Assembly: GCF_015624505.1 (NCBI RefSeq)
Contig: NZ_CP061379.1
Location: 5,146,001 to 5,210,000, forward strand
DNA from: Bradyrhizobium commune
Lineage (GTDB): Bacteria; Pseudomonadota; Alphaproteobacteria; Rhizobiales; Xanthobacteraceae
Direction of reading: 5' to 3'
DNA length: 64,000 nt
A program made the position numbers and the translations under genes. Position 1 is the first letter of the stretch; every line of letters starts with the position of its first letter. Shown piece after piece: positions 26,818-37,494 of the stretch. Under the pieces are notes generated by a model. The model was not told where the DNA came from and did not search any database. It saw only the letters and a program-made list of their open reading frames with translations.

Positions 26818-29184
26818 TCAGATCGCGGGCTTGTCGGGGCCCTGAAGTTTTGCGTGCAGATTGATCAGCCACATCGCGGTCGGGCGCAGGATGAAGAGGT
26901 CGGCGACGAGTGCGGCCACCATCGAGAAGGCGCTGAGCCAGCCGAACAGCCGCAGCGACGGCAGGTCGGAGAACACGGTGACGACAAGGCCGCAGGCCAG
27001 GACCACCGTGGTCAGGATCAGCGCCGGGCCGACCAGCACGGTCGCGCGCTCCACCGCGAGCGCCGAGCCCACGCCCGGCTTGCTCTCCAGCCGCAGACGG
27101 TTGAGGAAGTGGATGGTTGCGGAGAGGCCAAGGCCGAACGAGACGGTGAGCGCGACGACGCTGGCGAATTGCAACCCCTCGCCCATCGCCCACAGCACCG
27201 TTCCCGACATCACCACCGGGAAGATGCCGGGCAGGATGCAGGCAAACATCACCACCCAGGAGCGGAAGGCCAGGCCAATGAAGATCGCGACCAGCGCGAA
27301 TTCGATGGTGAGACCGCGGTTCAGCTTCTCGATCATGCCGGACGAGTTGCGCGCGGCGATGGCGGCGAGGCCGGTGACGGCAACCTCGTAGCCCGGATGC
27401 TTCTTGCGGACGGCGTCGAGCTCGGTATCGAGCTTGTCGACGATCGGCAGGAGCTGGCTGGAATCCTTGTCCGGCACGCGGCCGGCCACGACCACGGCAT
27501 CCTGCTCGGCGTCGATGAAGCGACGCACCAGATGCTCGGGAATGACATTGACATATTCCTTGAGCGTTGCGACGTCGTCGCTGCCGGCCTTTTCCGCCAG
27601 CCACCGGCGCAGCGTCTCCAGCGACCAGACATTGCCGACGCCGGCCGCCTTCTCCACGGTCGCATGCACGTCCGCGATGGTGTGCAGCGTCTCCGGCGAG
27701 TAGAGCGTTTCGCCCTTGGGGAACTGGATCAGGACATTGACCGGATTTGCGCCGGTCAGCTTGGCGTCCAGCCGGTCGCTGGCGGCGACGGCCTGGCGCT
27801 TGTCGGGCACCTGGTCGGCGAGCCGGTAGCGCGGCTCCAGATTGGCGTAGATCACGCCGAGGCTGGCGACGAACAGCAGCGCGATCAGGCTGAACAGGCC
27901 GGGCCGGCCGACCATGCGCACCGCAATCCAATAGCAGAAATTGCGCAGCGCCTGCACGCCGGCGTCCGCGCTCTGGAACTTGACCGCGAAGACCTTCTCG
28001 TTGCGCACGAACAGCACGCCGAACACCGGCACCAGCGACAGCACCGTGACGAGCGCGATGATGGTCGCGGCGAGGCCGGCCTCGCCGAATTTGCGGATCA
28101 GGTCGGAATCGGAGAACTGGAGCGCGATGAAGGAAATGCCGGCGGTGCCGTGCGTCAGCACGCAGGCCGGCCCCACCACCAGCACCGCGTTCTTGAACGC
28201 GGTGAACTTGTCCTGGCCCGCGATCAGCCGGTCTCTTGCAGCAAAGGTCAGCTGCATCGAGTCCGAGAAGGAGATCACCATGATGAGCGGCGTCATCACG
28301 TTGAGGAACATGTTGAGATTGAAATTGGCCCAGCCAAGCGCACCGAGCGCGATCAGGATCGCGATCATCGGCGGGAACGCCGCCACCACCATGAAGGAGA
28401 TTTTCCGGAAGAAGACGATGGCGATGATGCAGCCGGCGAGAATGCCGAGGATGTTGTAGGTGAGGCCGTCGCGCTCGACCGCGTTGCGGATCTCGAGCTG
28501 CATCACCGGCACGCCGGAGAGCTGCACGCTGAGCCCGGTGTCGCCAAGATCTTCCTTCATCAGCGCGCGGATGTCGCCGACGGTCTTGGTGAGCCTGCTG
28601 GAGGCGACCACCTCCGGATCGAGCGAGAGCACGATCAGCGCAAGCGTGCCGTCCTCAGATATCAGCTTGCCGCGGATGATCTCGTTGTTCTTGACGGTCT
28701 CGATGAACTGGTCATAGGCCGCGCCCTCGGGCAGTTCGGCGGGAAACAGCGCGGCCGGCAGCTTGCCCGGCGCTGGCGCCTGGCGCGCGGAGAACAACGA
28801 GACCAGACCGCGCGTGCCTTCGACCAGCTGCAAATCGGTGACGAAGTCGCGCAGCTTCTCGAGGTTGTTGCGGGCCAAAAGGGTCTTGCCCTCGACCACG
28901 ACCAGGACGTCGAACTCCTCGGCCGGGAATTTCTTCGTCACCGCTTCATATTGGCGGAATTCCGGCGTGTTGGAGCGGAACAGCTGCGACAGCGAATCGT
29001 CGATCTTGATCCGCTCGATGCCGAACACGGCGGCGACGATCAGCGCAACCAGGATGATGCAGGAGACGATCGGCGCGCGGACGGCGATCAGCCCGATGCG
29101 CTCCAGCCCGAAGGCAATGGAGGACGCAGGCCCCTGCTCGACCTTGTCGACATGAACCTCATTCTCGCGGTGCTTTTCGAGCAT
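26818..29184 (-). CDS. RND/MMPL superfamily exporter (HpnN-related)
   Basis: 788 residues. Topology follows the MMPL/RND exporter plan: a helix at about 33-53, a periplasmic loop, five helices at about 248-395, a further helix near 420-440, a second loop and a final bundle. The TM4-type block is FLNVMTPLIMVISFSDSMQL. It resembles hydrophobe or lipid exporters, and its position just beyond hpnC suggests a hopanoid or lipid substrate. It is clearly different from the 862-residue HpnN at 10247-12835. The cargo is not established. Confidence 0.85.
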   Translation of the reverse strand: MLEKHRENEVHVDKVEQGPASSIAFGLERIGLIAVRAPIVSCIILVALIVAAVFGIERIKIDDSLSQLFRSNTPEFRQYEAVTKKFPAEEFDVLVVVEGKTLLARNNLEKLRDFVTDLQLVEGTRGLVSLFSARQAPAPGKLPAALFPAELPEGAAYDQFIETVKNNEIIRGKLISEDGTLALIVLSLDPEVVASSRLTKTVGDIRALMKEDLGDTGLSVQLSGVPVMQLEIRNAVERDGLTYNILGILAGCIIAIVFFRKISFMVVAAFPPMIAILIALGALGWANFNLNMFLNVMTPLIMVISFSDSMQLTFAARDRLIAGQDKFTAFKNAVLVVGPACVLTHGTAGISFIALQFSDSDLIRKFGEAGLAATIIALVTVLSLVPVFGVLFVRNEKVFAVKFQSADAGVQALRNFCYWIAVRMVGRPGLFSLIALLFVASLGVIYANLEPRYRLADQVPDKRQAVAASDRLDAKLTGANPVNVLIQFPKGETLYSPETLHTIADVHATVEKAAGVGNVWSLETLRRWLAEKAGSDDVATLKEYVNVIPEHLVRRFIDAEQDAVVVAGRVPDKDSSQLLPIVDKLDTELDAVRKKHPGYEVAVTGLAAIAARNSSGMIEKLNRGLTIEFALVAIFIGLAFRSWVVMFACILPGIFPVVMSGTVLWAMGEGLQFASVVALTVSFGLGLSATIHFLNRLRLESKPGVGSALAVERATVLVGPALILTTVVLACGLVVTVFSDLPSLRLFGWLSAFSMVAALVADLFILRPTAMWLINLHAKLQGPDKPAI

Positions 29185-29389
29185 GCCTTGTCCAGTTCCT
29201 AAATCGGCTCGGTCAATGAGCTTGTTGCGCCCCGCGAACGGCTTGAAAACGCCATACCAATGGGAGGCTTGCCCTTTGAAAATGCGCGGAAAATCGCCGG
29301 CAGCGGTTTAGCAGGTGAACGGGCCTTTTCGCAAGCATGCGTGAGGTGGCCAAATCGATCAAGATGCAGCGATTTTGCCGGAATGCCCG

Positions 29390-30175
29390 TCATTCCGGCA
29401 AGGCCGTGCCAATTCGACGCGGCGCGCGGTCGGCGCTCTCGTCCTTGAGCGCCACGCCGGTGACTTCTCGCGCCAGCCCCTCGCGGACCAGCCAGGCGAT
29501 CTTGAAGGCGGCCTCGTCATAGCTCAACCCGGCGTGGTGGATATTCGACACGCAGTTGCGCTCGGCATCGGTGCGGCCGGGCTTGGGCGCGAAGGTCAGA
29601 TAGGCGCCGAGGCTGTCGGGCGCTGATAGCCCCGGCCGTTCGCCGATCAGCATCGCGACCATGTGGGCGCCGAGAATGGCGCCGATCTCGTCACCGAGCG
29701 CGACGCGCGCGCCTGAGGCGATGATGACTGGGCCGATCGCGACAGCTTCCCCGTTCGCGAGGAGCCGCAGCAGGCTCTTCACCAGCGCGACAGCGTGCAC
29801 GTGGACCGCCGCCGCCGACAATCCGTCGCCGATGACGAGCGCAAGCTGGCACGGCCCGGTGGCGCCGTGCGCCAGGGCCTCGGCCGAGCCGGCATCGAGC
29901 TGTCGCCCGAGATCCGGCCGGCGCAGATAGTCCCTGCGATCGGCGGCGCGGCTGCTCACCTCGGTCACGGCAAGGCCGAGCGCGTCGAGCTCGGCGGCCA
30001 GACGCGGCGCCTCGAAAGCGGCATGCACGGCGTCGCGGGCGCGGGCGTGGTCCAGCGTGAAATCGAGCAGCGGCTTTGTCGGCAGGCTTGCGCCGCTGCG
30101 CCCGAGCGCAACGCGCGCAGGCGTGAACGACCGCAGGTCGAGGATCGGACGCGCTGGAACGGACTTGTCGCTCAT
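29390..30175 (-). CDS. eutC: Ethanolamine ammonia-lyase small subunit
   Basis: 261 residues. EutC features are RPDLGRQL, the [16 protein letters not shown]12-contact block, [19 protein letters not shown] and RNCVSNIH near the C-terminus. Together with EutB it splits ethanolamine into acetaldehyde and ammonia using adenosylcobalamin. Its ATG overlaps the hpnP stop by four bases (ATGA), so the small subunit is translated in coupling with the hopanoid methylase rather than directly after eutB. Confidence 0.93.
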   Translation of the reverse strand: MSDKSVPARPILDLRSFTPARVALGRSGASLPTKPLLDFTLDHARARDAVHAAFEAPRLAAELDALGLAVTEVSSRAADRRDYLRRPDLGRQLDAGSAEALAHGATGPCQLALVIGDGLSAAAVHVHAVALVKSLLRLLANGEAVAIGPVIIASGARVALGDEIGAILGAHMVAMLIGERPGLSAPDSLGAYLTFAPKPGRTDAERNCVSNIHHAGLSYDEAAFKIAWLVREGLAREVTGVALKDESADRAPRRIGTALPE

Positions 30176-31758
30176 TCGGCCGGAACGGCGGCCTCGCGCA
30201 GCCGGATCGAATAGTTCGAGGCGTTCTGCTTGCCGCTGGTGGCTGCGCGCGCAAAGGTGATGAGGTGATGCGCGATCATGCTGCAGCCGATCAGGCCTTC
30301 GATGTCGCCATGCCGGATCCGCCCAAGCGCAAACTTCCAGAACACGCGCCTGTAATTGCCGAGCACGCCGACCTTCCAGAAGATGTTCCTCATCATGATG
30401 AGGCCGCGCCTGATGTTGGCCCAGGTCTTCATCTCGTCCGGCACCGGCATCTTGAGACGGTGGGGATAAACCTCGTCGCATTGATACTGGAAGCGGGCGT
30501 AGACCTTCTCGGGCTCGTAGGCGACGCTCATGGCGTGCTTCCAGGACGCGACGACGTCGTCATAGGGCAGCAGGAAATTGACGTTGGAATCGCGGCCTTC
30601 GTCATCGACCAGTCGCCCCTCCTTCTCGAGCCGGTCCCACAGCGGCGTCTTCGGCAGCGCCTGAAGCAGGTTGATGGTCAATAGCGGAATCCGGGACTCC
30701 TCTACGAAGGCCAGCAGCCCCTCCGCCGTATTTGGCTTGTCGGTGTCGAGCCCCATGATGATGCCCGACACCACCTCCATGCCGTAGGAGTTGATGGTGC
30801 GCACGCCCTCGAGAATCGGGACCATCATGTTGTGGTCCTTGTGCATTGCCTTCAGCGCGTCGGGATCGGGCGTCTCGATGCCGCAGAAGATGGTGATGAA
30901 ATAGGCGTCGCGCATCTTCTTGAGGATCTCGGGACGCTTGGCGATGTTGAGCGTCGCCTCGCAGGCGAGCCGCATCACATAGCCGGTCTTCTTTTGCCAT
31001 TCGATGAGGTGCGGCAGGAGATCCATCGCGGCCTTGCGGTTGCCGATAAAATTGTCATCGACGAAGTAGACCGTGTCGGTCATGCCGCATTCGCGCAGAC
31101 GGTTGAGCTCCGCGATGATCTGCTCGGGTGACTTGATGCGCGGGTTGCGGCCATAGAGGCCGGGGATGTCGCAGAACTCGCACTCATACGGACAGCCGCT
31201 GGAATACTGGATGCTGCCGAGGAAGTATTTCTTTACGTCCACAAGCTCGTAGGCCGGAATCGGAAACTCCGTCATCGGCACGCGGTCCTTGGTGGTCAGC
31301 ACCACCTGGCTCTTGGGACGCGAAGTGTCGCGCGACAATATCTCGAGCAGCTGGTTGGTGGCGTCACCGAGCTCGCCGACGTGGAGATAGTCGAACGAGG
31401 GATAATAATCCGGACACGCGCTGACCGAAGGCCCGCCGAGCGCGACCGGCAGGTCGAACTCATGGGCGCGGCGGCAAATGTCGTTCATCTGCTGGCGCTG
31501 GATGTGCATGCCGCTGACGAACACGACCTCCGCCCATTCGAACTCGTCCCTGGTTGTGCTTCGGAGGTTCTCGTCGACGAACTTGACCTGCCATTCCTTG
31601 GGCAGATAGGCCGCAAGCAGCAGCAGGCCCTGCGGCGGCATGAAGGCGCGGACGCCGTCGGTCAGCGGATAGGAATATTCGAAAGTGCCGAACGACGATG
31701 TGTAACGCGGGAAGACGCAGAGGATATGCCGGATCGTTCCGTTGCTTGCAGCGCGCAT
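30172..31758 (-). CDS. hpnP: Hopanoid C-2 methylase HpnP (B12-binding radical SAM)
   Basis: 528 residues. A B12-binding domain occupies about 10-145 ([39 protein letters not shown]). The radical SAM cluster is C189-x3-C193-x2-C196 ([14 protein letters not shown]), followed by a conserved C-terminal domain. It puts a methyl group on ring A of hopanoids to give 2-methylhopanoids. The ATG at 31758 has a GGGGGAAG site and lies downstream of an EcfG-like promoter whose start site would exclude the longer GTG frame at 31812. The C-2 rather than another hopanoid methylase assignment is from family resemblance and the rhizobial context. Confidence 0.85.
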   Translation of the reverse strand: MRAASNGTIRHILCVFPRYTSSFGTFEYSYPLTDGVRAFMPPQGLLLLAAYLPKEWQVKFVDENLRSTTRDEFEWAEVVFVSGMHIQRQQMNDICRRAHEFDLPVALGGPSVSACPDYYPSFDYLHVGELGDATNQLLEILSRDTSRPKSQVVLTTKDRVPMTEFPIPAYELVDVKKYFLGSIQYSSGCPYECEFCDIPGLYGRNPRIKSPEQIIAELNRLRECGMTDTVYFVDDNFIGNRKAAMDLLPHLIEWQKKTGYVMRLACEATLNIAKRPEILKKMRDAYFITIFCGIETPDPDALKAMHKDHNMMVPILEGVRTINSYGMEVVSGIIMGLDTDKPNTAEGLLAFVEESRIPLLTINLLQALPKTPLWDRLEKEGRLVDDEGRDSNVNFLLPYDDVVASWKHAMSVAYEPEKVYARFQYQCDEVYPHRLKMPVPDEMKTWANIRRGLIMMRNIFWKVGVLGNYRRVFWKFALGRIRHGDIEGLIGCSMIAHHLITFARAATSGKQNASNYSIRLREAAVPAE

Positions 31759-31814
31759 CGAACTTCCCCCAACCAACGTTCTACGAACGGTACTGACGAG
31801 GTCACCAGACACAT

Positions 31815-31839
31815 AACGTAACGCTGTGACCGGATTTCC
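31815..31839 (-). promoter_or_regulatory. EcfG-like general stress promoter upstream of hpnP
   Basis: Reading the minus strand, GGAAA (31839-31835), 16 bases, CGTT (31818-31815). The alphaproteobacterial EcfG consensus is GGAAC-16/17-CGTT, so only one base differs. It is about 57 bases from the hpnP ATG. In Rhodopseudomonas hpnP is known to be under EcfG control. Confidence 0.7.
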
Positions 31840-31941
31840 TCAATATCGTGATGGCGAACTAATTCGTGAGACGCACCAATGGTTTCCCCGGTTCACGCCG
31901 GCGGGAAGAAGTTTTTGCGGGCGTTTTACACGCGCTGGGCC

Positions 31942-33324
31942 TCAGGCGATCAGCCGGGAGGCAAAATCGGGCAACAGGCCTGCATCACCGGCAAGCCGGA
32001 AATCGGCGCTGGCAATGCCGGTTTGCGCCAGCCAGTCGTCGAACTCCGGCGCGCGGGCCGCACCGAAGACGTCGCGGACATAGAGCGCGTCGTGGAAGGA
32101 GGTCGACTGGTAGTTCAACATGACGTCGTCGGCGCCCGGCACCCCCATGATGAAGGTGACGCCAGCCGCCGCCAGCAGCGTCAGGAGATTGTCCATGTCG
32201 TCCTGGTCCGCTTCGGCATGGTTGGTGTAGCAGATATCGACGCCCAGCGGCAGGCCGAGCAGCTTGCCGCAGAAATGATCCTCGAGCCCCGCCCGGATGA
32301 TCTCCTTGCCGTCGTAGAGATATTCCGGACCGATGAAGCCGACCACGCTGTTGACCAGCAAAGGCGCATAGGCGCGGGCGACCGCATAGGCGCGGGCCTC
32401 GCAGGTCTGCTGGTCGACACCGTGATGGGCGTTGGCCGACAGCGCCGAGCCCTGGCCGGTCTCGAAATACATCACGTTCTCGCCGACCGTGCCGCGCTGC
32501 TGCGACAGGCCGGCCGCCCGCGCCTCCTTCAGCAGCGCGAGGTCGATGCCGAAACTGCGATTGGCGGCCTCGGTGCCCGCGACCGACTGGAACACGAGAT
32601 CGACCGGCACGCCCTGCCCGATCAGCGACAGCGACGTCGTGACATGAGTCAGAACGCAGCCTTGCGTCGGGATCTTCAGCCGCGCGATGATCTCGTCCAA
32701 GAGCCGCAGCAATTGCGCGATCACGGCCGGATCGTCGCTCGCCGGATTGATGCCGATGCAGGCATCGCCCGCCCCTAACAGGAGGCCGTCGAGGATCGAG
32801 GCGGTGATGCCTTTGGCGTCGTCAAACGGATGGTTGGGCTGGAGCCGCGTGCTCATCCGTCCCTTCAGGCCGATGGTGTTGCGGAAAGCGGTGGTGACCT
32901 GGCATTTCCGCGCGGCCAGAATCAGGTCCTGATTGCGCATCAGCTTCGAGACGGCGGCTGCCATCTCCGGGGTGATGCCGCGCGCCAGCTTGCGCAAGAC
33001 GTCCGATGTCGCGGCGTCCGACAGCAGCCAGTCGCGGAAGGCGCCGACCGTCAGTGACGCCACCGGTGCAAACGCCTTGGCATCGTGGCTGTCGATGACG
33101 AGGCGGGTGACCTCGTCGGCCTCGTAGGGGATGACTGCTTCCTGCAGGAACTGCCCGAGCGGGACGTCGGCGAGCGCCATCCGGGCCGCGATCATCTGCT
33201 CGGCGCTCCCGGCGGCAATCCCGGCCAGCCGGTCGCCGGAGCGCGGCGGCGTCGCCTTGGCGAGGAGGTCGCGCAGATCGGGGAAGGTGTAGGTCGTGGC
33301 GTCGATGGTGTGGCGATAGACCAA
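31942..33324 (-). CDS. eutB: Ethanolamine ammonia-lyase large subunit
   Basis: 460 residues, the usual length. EutB signatures include [34 protein letters not shown] and [23 protein letters not shown] (barrel substrate region). It forms the cobalamin-dependent ethanolamine lyase with EutC. The start appears to be TTG at 33324; no better in-frame ATG is close by. The 183-base gap to hpnP contains hpnP's own promoter, yet all three genes run the same way. Confidence 0.94.
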   Translation of the reverse strand: MVYRHTIDATTYTFPDLRDLLAKATPPRSGDRLAGIAAGSAEQMIAARMALADVPLGQFLQEAVIPYEADEVTRLVIDSHDAKAFAPVASLTVGAFRDWLLSDAATSDVLRKLARGITPEMAAAVSKLMRNQDLILAARKCQVTTAFRNTIGLKGRMSTRLQPNHPFDDAKGITASILDGLLLGAGDACIGINPASDDPAVIAQLLRLLDEIIARLKIPTQGCVLTHVTTSLSLIGQGVPVDLVFQSVAGTEAANRSFGIDLALLKEARAAGLSQQRGTVGENVMYFETGQGSALSANAHHGVDQQTCEARAYAVARAYAPLLVNSVVGFIGPEYLYDGKEIIRAGLEDHFCGKLLGLPLGVDICYTNHAEADQDDMDNLLTLLAAAGVTFIMGVPGADDVMLNYQSTSFHDALYVRDVFGAARAPEFDDWLAQTGIASADFRLAGDAGLLPDFASRLIA

Positions 33325-33622
33325 AGGCCTCTCCGGGGTTCGTCGGCCAATGGCCGATCGATCATGGCGTCAGGGAATACGCGCTTGGCGGCCTCCGTGC
33401 ACGCCGATGTTTGGGGCACTCCGGGCGATGCCCGGGGCGCCTTGCCGGAAACCGATAGGATTTACCCCAAATCACTGGGATGGCTTATCTTTCCTGCGGC
33501 TGATCGGGCACACCCTGGACGGGCGCGTTAACGCCGCGTCCATCTTCATTCTGCATAGTTTTGCAACAATTTTACAGGACCGCGCGCTACAGGCCGCTCC
33601 CGGCCATTCGGGCCCGAACACC

Positions 33623-35359
33623 ATGACATCAGACCGACCTGGGAATGCCGCCGCTCTGGCTGGCCGCTTCTCGCTTGCGACCAAGCTCTACGCGATCTTC
33701 GCGCTGTTTGCGCTGCTCACCGCCGCAATTGCGATGCTGTCCGACTACAACAGCCGCCGCGGCGCCGAGCTGACCGTCGCGATCGAGACGGCGAATGCGG
33801 CAGCGCTCAACGTCGAGCGCGTCAACTCGCTGGTCTATGCCGTGGTAATGGAATCCCGCGGCGTCTACATGTCGACCGACCCCGCCGCCGCGAAGAAATT
33901 CGGCGACGGCCTGCTCAAGTTCAACACGCAGATCCTCGACGTCGTGAAGCGCTGGGAGACCATCGTCAAGTCCGACGATGCCGAGCAGTTCGCGACTTTC
34001 AAGAAGCGCATCGAGCAGTTCGTCGACTTCCGTAAAGAGCTGGTGCGCCGCGCCAACGAGATCAGCCCGGCTGCGGGCCGCGAATGGGGCGACAACGACG
34101 CCAACCGCGCGGTGCGCTCGGCGCTGAACAAGGACCTCGAGGCGCTGTCCAAGGTCTATGCCGAGCGCGCCAGGCAAATCGCGGAGCAGACCGAGACCAA
34201 CCGCACGCTGTCCTTCGTGCTGACCTGCCTCGGCGGCGTGGCGCTCGCGCTCGTCGTCATCGGCATCGTCATCATTGCCCGCTCGATCGCCCGGCCGCTT
34301 GCCGCGATCACCGCGACCATCGAGCAGGTCGCCGACGGTGCCGAGAATGTCGTGGTGCCGCACTCCGGCCGCGCCGACGAGATCGGCGCGCTCGCCCGCG
34401 CCATCCAGGTGTTCCAGGACGCGATGGGCCGCAACCGCAACCTCGCCTCGCAGGTCTCGCAGGATTCGGCCGCACGCGAGCAGCGCGCGCAACACATCGA
34501 ACAGTCCGTCGAAGCGTTTCGCGAAGCGATCGGCGCGATCATGCGCGGCCTCAGCGACAACGCCGCCGTCATGCGCGAGACCGCGCAGACCATCACCCGC
34601 GTTACCGCGGATGCCAACAGCCGCGCCGGCACGGCGGCGAACGCCACCGAACAGGCCTCGCACAATGTCACGGCGGTGGCAGGCGCGGCCGAAGAACTGT
34701 CGGCCTCAGTGGAAGAGATCGGCCGCCAGGTGCGTCAGAGCGCAGGCGCAGTCGAGCAGACCGGCCAGCGCACCGAGAAGTCGATCGCCGAGATCGAAAG
34801 CCTTGCCGCCGCCACGCAACGCATCGACGGCGTGCTGACCCTGATCCAGACCATCGCCGAGCAGACCAATCTGCTCGCGCTCAACGCCACCATCGAGGCC
34901 GCGCGCGCGGGTGAAGCCGGTCGCGGCTTTGCCGTCGTCGCCCACGAGGTGAAGGCGCTTGCCGGGCAGACCGCGAAGGCGACCGCCGAGATCAGCGAGA
35001 ACGTCGCCTTGATCCAGGCGTCCACCCGCAACGCGGTCGACGCCGTGCGCGAGATCGGCGGCGCGGTGCGCGAGATCAACGAGGTTACCTCGGCCATTGC
35101 CGGCGCGGTCGGTCAGCAGGATCAGGCCACGCGCGAGATCTCGTCCAACGCGCAATCGGCAGCCCAGGGCAACGAGACGCTGGTCGCCAACATCACTTCG
35201 CTCCGCGACGCGATCGGCGAGACCGATACCGCGGCATCCTCCGTGTTGACGGCCGCGAGCGGCCTGACGGCGACGGCCGAGACGCTGTCACGCGAGGTGG
35301 AGACGTTCTTCCAGAACCTGCGATCAGGCGCGGATGGACGCGCCGCCAAGGTCGCGTGA
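33623..35359 (+). CDS. Methyl-accepting chemotaxis protein
   Basis: 578 residues: TM helix about 22-39, periplasmic four-helix sensor domain about 40-195, TM helix 197-219, HAMP about 220-275, then a long coiled-coil signalling domain with the hairpin tip [19 protein letters not shown]. The protein lacks the C-terminal NWETF-type CheR tether. The ATG at 33623 removes 91 unlikely upstream residues. Ligand unknown. Confidence 0.93.
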   Translation: MTSDRPGNAAALAGRFSLATKLYAIFALFALLTAAIAMLSDYNSRRGAELTVAIETANAAALNVERVNSLVYAVVMESRGVYMSTDPAAAKKFGDGLLKFNTQILDVVKRWETIVKSDDAEQFATFKKRIEQFVDFRKELVRRANEISPAAGREWGDNDANRAVRSALNKDLEALSKVYAERARQIAEQTETNRTLSFVLTCLGGVALALVVIGIVIIARSIARPLAAITATIEQVADGAENVVVPHSGRADEIGALARAIQVFQDAMGRNRNLASQVSQDSAAREQRAQHIEQSVEAFREAIGAIMRGLSDNAAVMRETAQTITRVTADANSRAGTAANATEQASHNVTAVAGAAEELSASVEEIGRQVRQSAGAVEQTGQRTEKSIAEIESLAAATQRIDGVLTLIQTIAEQTNLLALNATIEAARAGEAGRGFAVVAHEVKALAGQTAKATAEISENVALIQASTRNAVDAVREIGGAVREINEVTSAIAGAVGQQDQATREISSNAQSAAQGNETLVANITSLRDAIGETDTAASSVLTAASGLTATAETLSREVETFFQNLRSGADGRAAKVA

Positions 35360-35380
35360 GAGCGGCTCTCGCAAGAAGCG

Positions 35381-35506
35381 CGAAATCAACCCCATGCACA
35401 GTAGGCGGTGACAGCCTTATCAATGAGTTGGCTGCCAGCACCGGGCCTTTCCGATTTTACGAAGCCATTTGACTCGTCGGGCAAAACACTGGCATGATGT
35501 CATCAT
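35381..35506 (+). repeat. Dispersed intergenic repeat, copy 2
   Basis: Shares both end blocks with the 15580-15822 element (gaaatcaaccccatgcacag at the left; ttttacgaagccatttgact then cgtcgggcaaaacactggca at the right) but has a shorter interior. Noncoding. Confidence 0.7.
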
Positions 35507-35816
35507 GGCGGCGGCTCTCCCGAAAGAGGCGCAAGCGATGTTCCCATTCCCGATTCTATCGCAGCTGCGCTGGCGGGATTGTATTTTCTCCTTGATCCAG
35601 ATCGACGAATGACCGCGAGGGTCGTCGTCTACCTCGCCATCAACCTGCCGCGCGTGCTTCAAGCAACGAAAAGCCCCGGCGCGAGGGCCGAGGCTTGCGA
35701 TGCAGCCCGCGTACATCCGGCGAACCAATCGTCGACTGGAAGGTTAGCAACGGATTTTGAACGGATGATGACGAGGTTCTCGCGCGCGCAGAGAACCCCT
35801 TCATCCACGCGAAAAC

Positions 35817-37157
35817 TCAGAATCCATAGCCGACGCTGAAGGTGAGAGACCCACCTTGCACATGCTGCCCTTCGGACCCGCGGTCGCTGGCACCGAGCGT
35901 GAAGGCGCGGGCCTTCGCACCGACCGACCAGTTCTGGTTGAGCTGAACATCGACACCGATACCCGCAGTCGGGCCGACCAGGGTGAAATAGTCGGTCACC
36001 CCCGCAGACGACACACGGGTCCGGCCCCACATCGGACCGGCAAACCCATACACCGAGACTGGCATAGAACCGTTCTGGAATGTCGTTCCGATCAGGATGT
36101 CGACCGGCACACCCCACCGCAATCCAACGCTGAAGCCTGGAACGGCTTCCTTGGTCAGATCGGTGCCCAGCACGCTCACTTGCGCGCCGACGAACATATT
36201 GTTTGGCTGCGCGACCCGTACGCCCACAGAGCCGCCACCGATAAAGCTGCGAGGATCGATGCTCAGCTCGTCGTAGTGTGCCTGGGCCCCGGTAAATCCT
36301 CCTTCCACGCTGACGAAGAACCGGACACCCGAGCTGCCATCAGGCGACATGCCCGGCGTGCGATAGCCGCCGGTCCCCGAACCCGGCCGTTCGTAAAAGC
36401 CGCCGCCGACTTGCTTCGGCTGTTCCGGCGGCACACATTTCCGCCGATCGAATTCCTTCAGCAAATTGTCGAGCCGTTGAATGAGAGGGTCGTTGTCAAG
36501 AATCGAGCGGTTGTCCTTGGAGAACTTGATCACCGCGAGTTCCTGACTGAACAGCAGCGAAATCCATGATTTTGCCAGAGCCGGCGGTATGCAACCGCTA
36601 AAGGTGCTGAGCACCTTTTCCCCGTTCTCAGCGACGCGCTGCGCTTTCGAGATGACCGGCGGGGTTTCGGGCGGCGCCGGGGTTCCCCCGCCGGCGTTCG
36701 GCGGTGGCGGAGGTGGCGGAGGAGGCTGCGGCACGGCACATTGGAAAGGCGGGCGCTGGTTGTAGATCTTCAGCGCCTCGTCCACGTCGTGCTTCAATCG
36801 CGCGTCCAGCCGGGCGAAAACATCCTGGCCGCCCCACACACCGCTGCGGAGTTTCTTACCGAAGGTACGCCCCTGCTGGAATTTCTCGTATCGCGCCTTT
36901 GCATCGAGATAGTCGCCCCAAAGGTACGCCGAGGCCAGCTCGTATTCGCCTTTGTCACAATGCGCGATGGCAATCTTGAGCAAAGCGAGGTGCGCCCGTT
37001 CTGACGCTGCCTGACCGCGGTCGAAGACGCTGCCGTAATCCGTTCCCTCAACGCTGACTTGATTCTGGGGCACATCCTGCGCCCTCGCATTCGCACTTAT
37101 GAGAACGACAAAGCTTGCGATCAACAAGCCGCGCGCAACCGCAAAACAATCCAGCAT
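35817..37157 (-). CDS. Probable outer-membrane beta-barrel protein with a Pro-rich linker
   Basis: 446 residues: signal peptide (ending ANARAQ), an N-terminal helical domain about 28-140, a polyproline/Gly linker at about 144-168, another helical stretch, then about 170 residues of alternating Gly/aromatic strands ending in GYGF, the terminal Phe typical of outer-membrane barrels. The barrel resembles small OmpA/OmpW-type autonomous barrels. I do not recognise the N-terminal domain. Function is unknown. Confidence 0.72.
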   Translation of the reverse strand: MLDCFAVARGLLIASFVVLISANARAQDVPQNQVSVEGTDYGSVFDRGQAASERAHLALLKIAIAHCDKGEYELASAYLWGDYLDAKARYEKFQQGRTFGKKLRSGVWGGQDVFARLDARLKHDVDEALKIYNQRPPFQCAVPQPPPPPPPPPNAGGGTPAPPETPPVISKAQRVAENGEKVLSTFSGCIPPALAKSWISLLFSQELAVIKFSKDNRSILDNDPLIQRLDNLLKEFDRRKCVPPEQPKQVGGGFYERPGSGTGGYRTPGMSPDGSSGVRFFVSVEGGFTGAQAHYDELSIDPRSFIGGGSVGVRVAQPNNMFVGAQVSVLGTDLTKEAVPGFSVGLRWGVPVDILIGTTFQNGSMPVSVYGFAGPMWGRTRVSSAGVTDYFTLVGPTAGIGVDVQLNQNWSVGAKARAFTLGASDRGSEGQHVQGGSLTFSVGYGF

Positions 37158-37383
37158 GGCTGCCCCCCAACCAGAACTGAAATAAATAAAGGGGAAGCCA
37201 AGGCCGGGCTGGGCCGGCAGTCAACAGGCCCGCTGGTAGATGCCACGACATGAAGGCAGGTTTGTTTCCGAGTGTCTCTATGACGCAACATGCCCGAGCC
37301 GGATCAGGAGGCGAACTGGCGCGCTTCCAGCACATCCATCAGCGAATATCTCCAGGGATACTCGCTATCCGAGTGTAATGGCC

Positions 37384-37478
37384 CTACCGTGCCATCACCT
37401 CGACGCGCTTGATCAGCTCATTGCCGGCGGCGGCGAAATACACCTGATCGGGCCAATCGCCAAAGCGATGAGGCGCGG
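37384..37478 (-). pseudogene. Fragment of an acyl-CoA dehydrogenase 3' end
   Basis: On the minus strand the frame reads DWPDQVYFAAAGNELIKRVE and stops at TAG (37386-37384). This matches the last 24 codons of the intact dehydrogenase at 38531 ([20 protein letters not shown]...), with a frameshift just upstream (RLIAL/RFIRI region). It lacks any start and is only about 95 bases, so it is a decayed duplicate end. Confidence 0.8.
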
Positions 37479-37494
37479 ATAGGCGCAGACAAGA

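Noticed and set aside
26854-29202. Long plus-strand frame opposite the RND exporter
   Set aside because: Antisense shadow of a well-supported transporter, with low-complexity His/Gln/Asp content.
33325-33622. Cobalamin riboswitch ahead of eutB
   Set aside because: No B12-box sequence (GCCACTG-like) was found; only a short palindrome tcggccaatggccga at 33343-33357 of unknown meaning.
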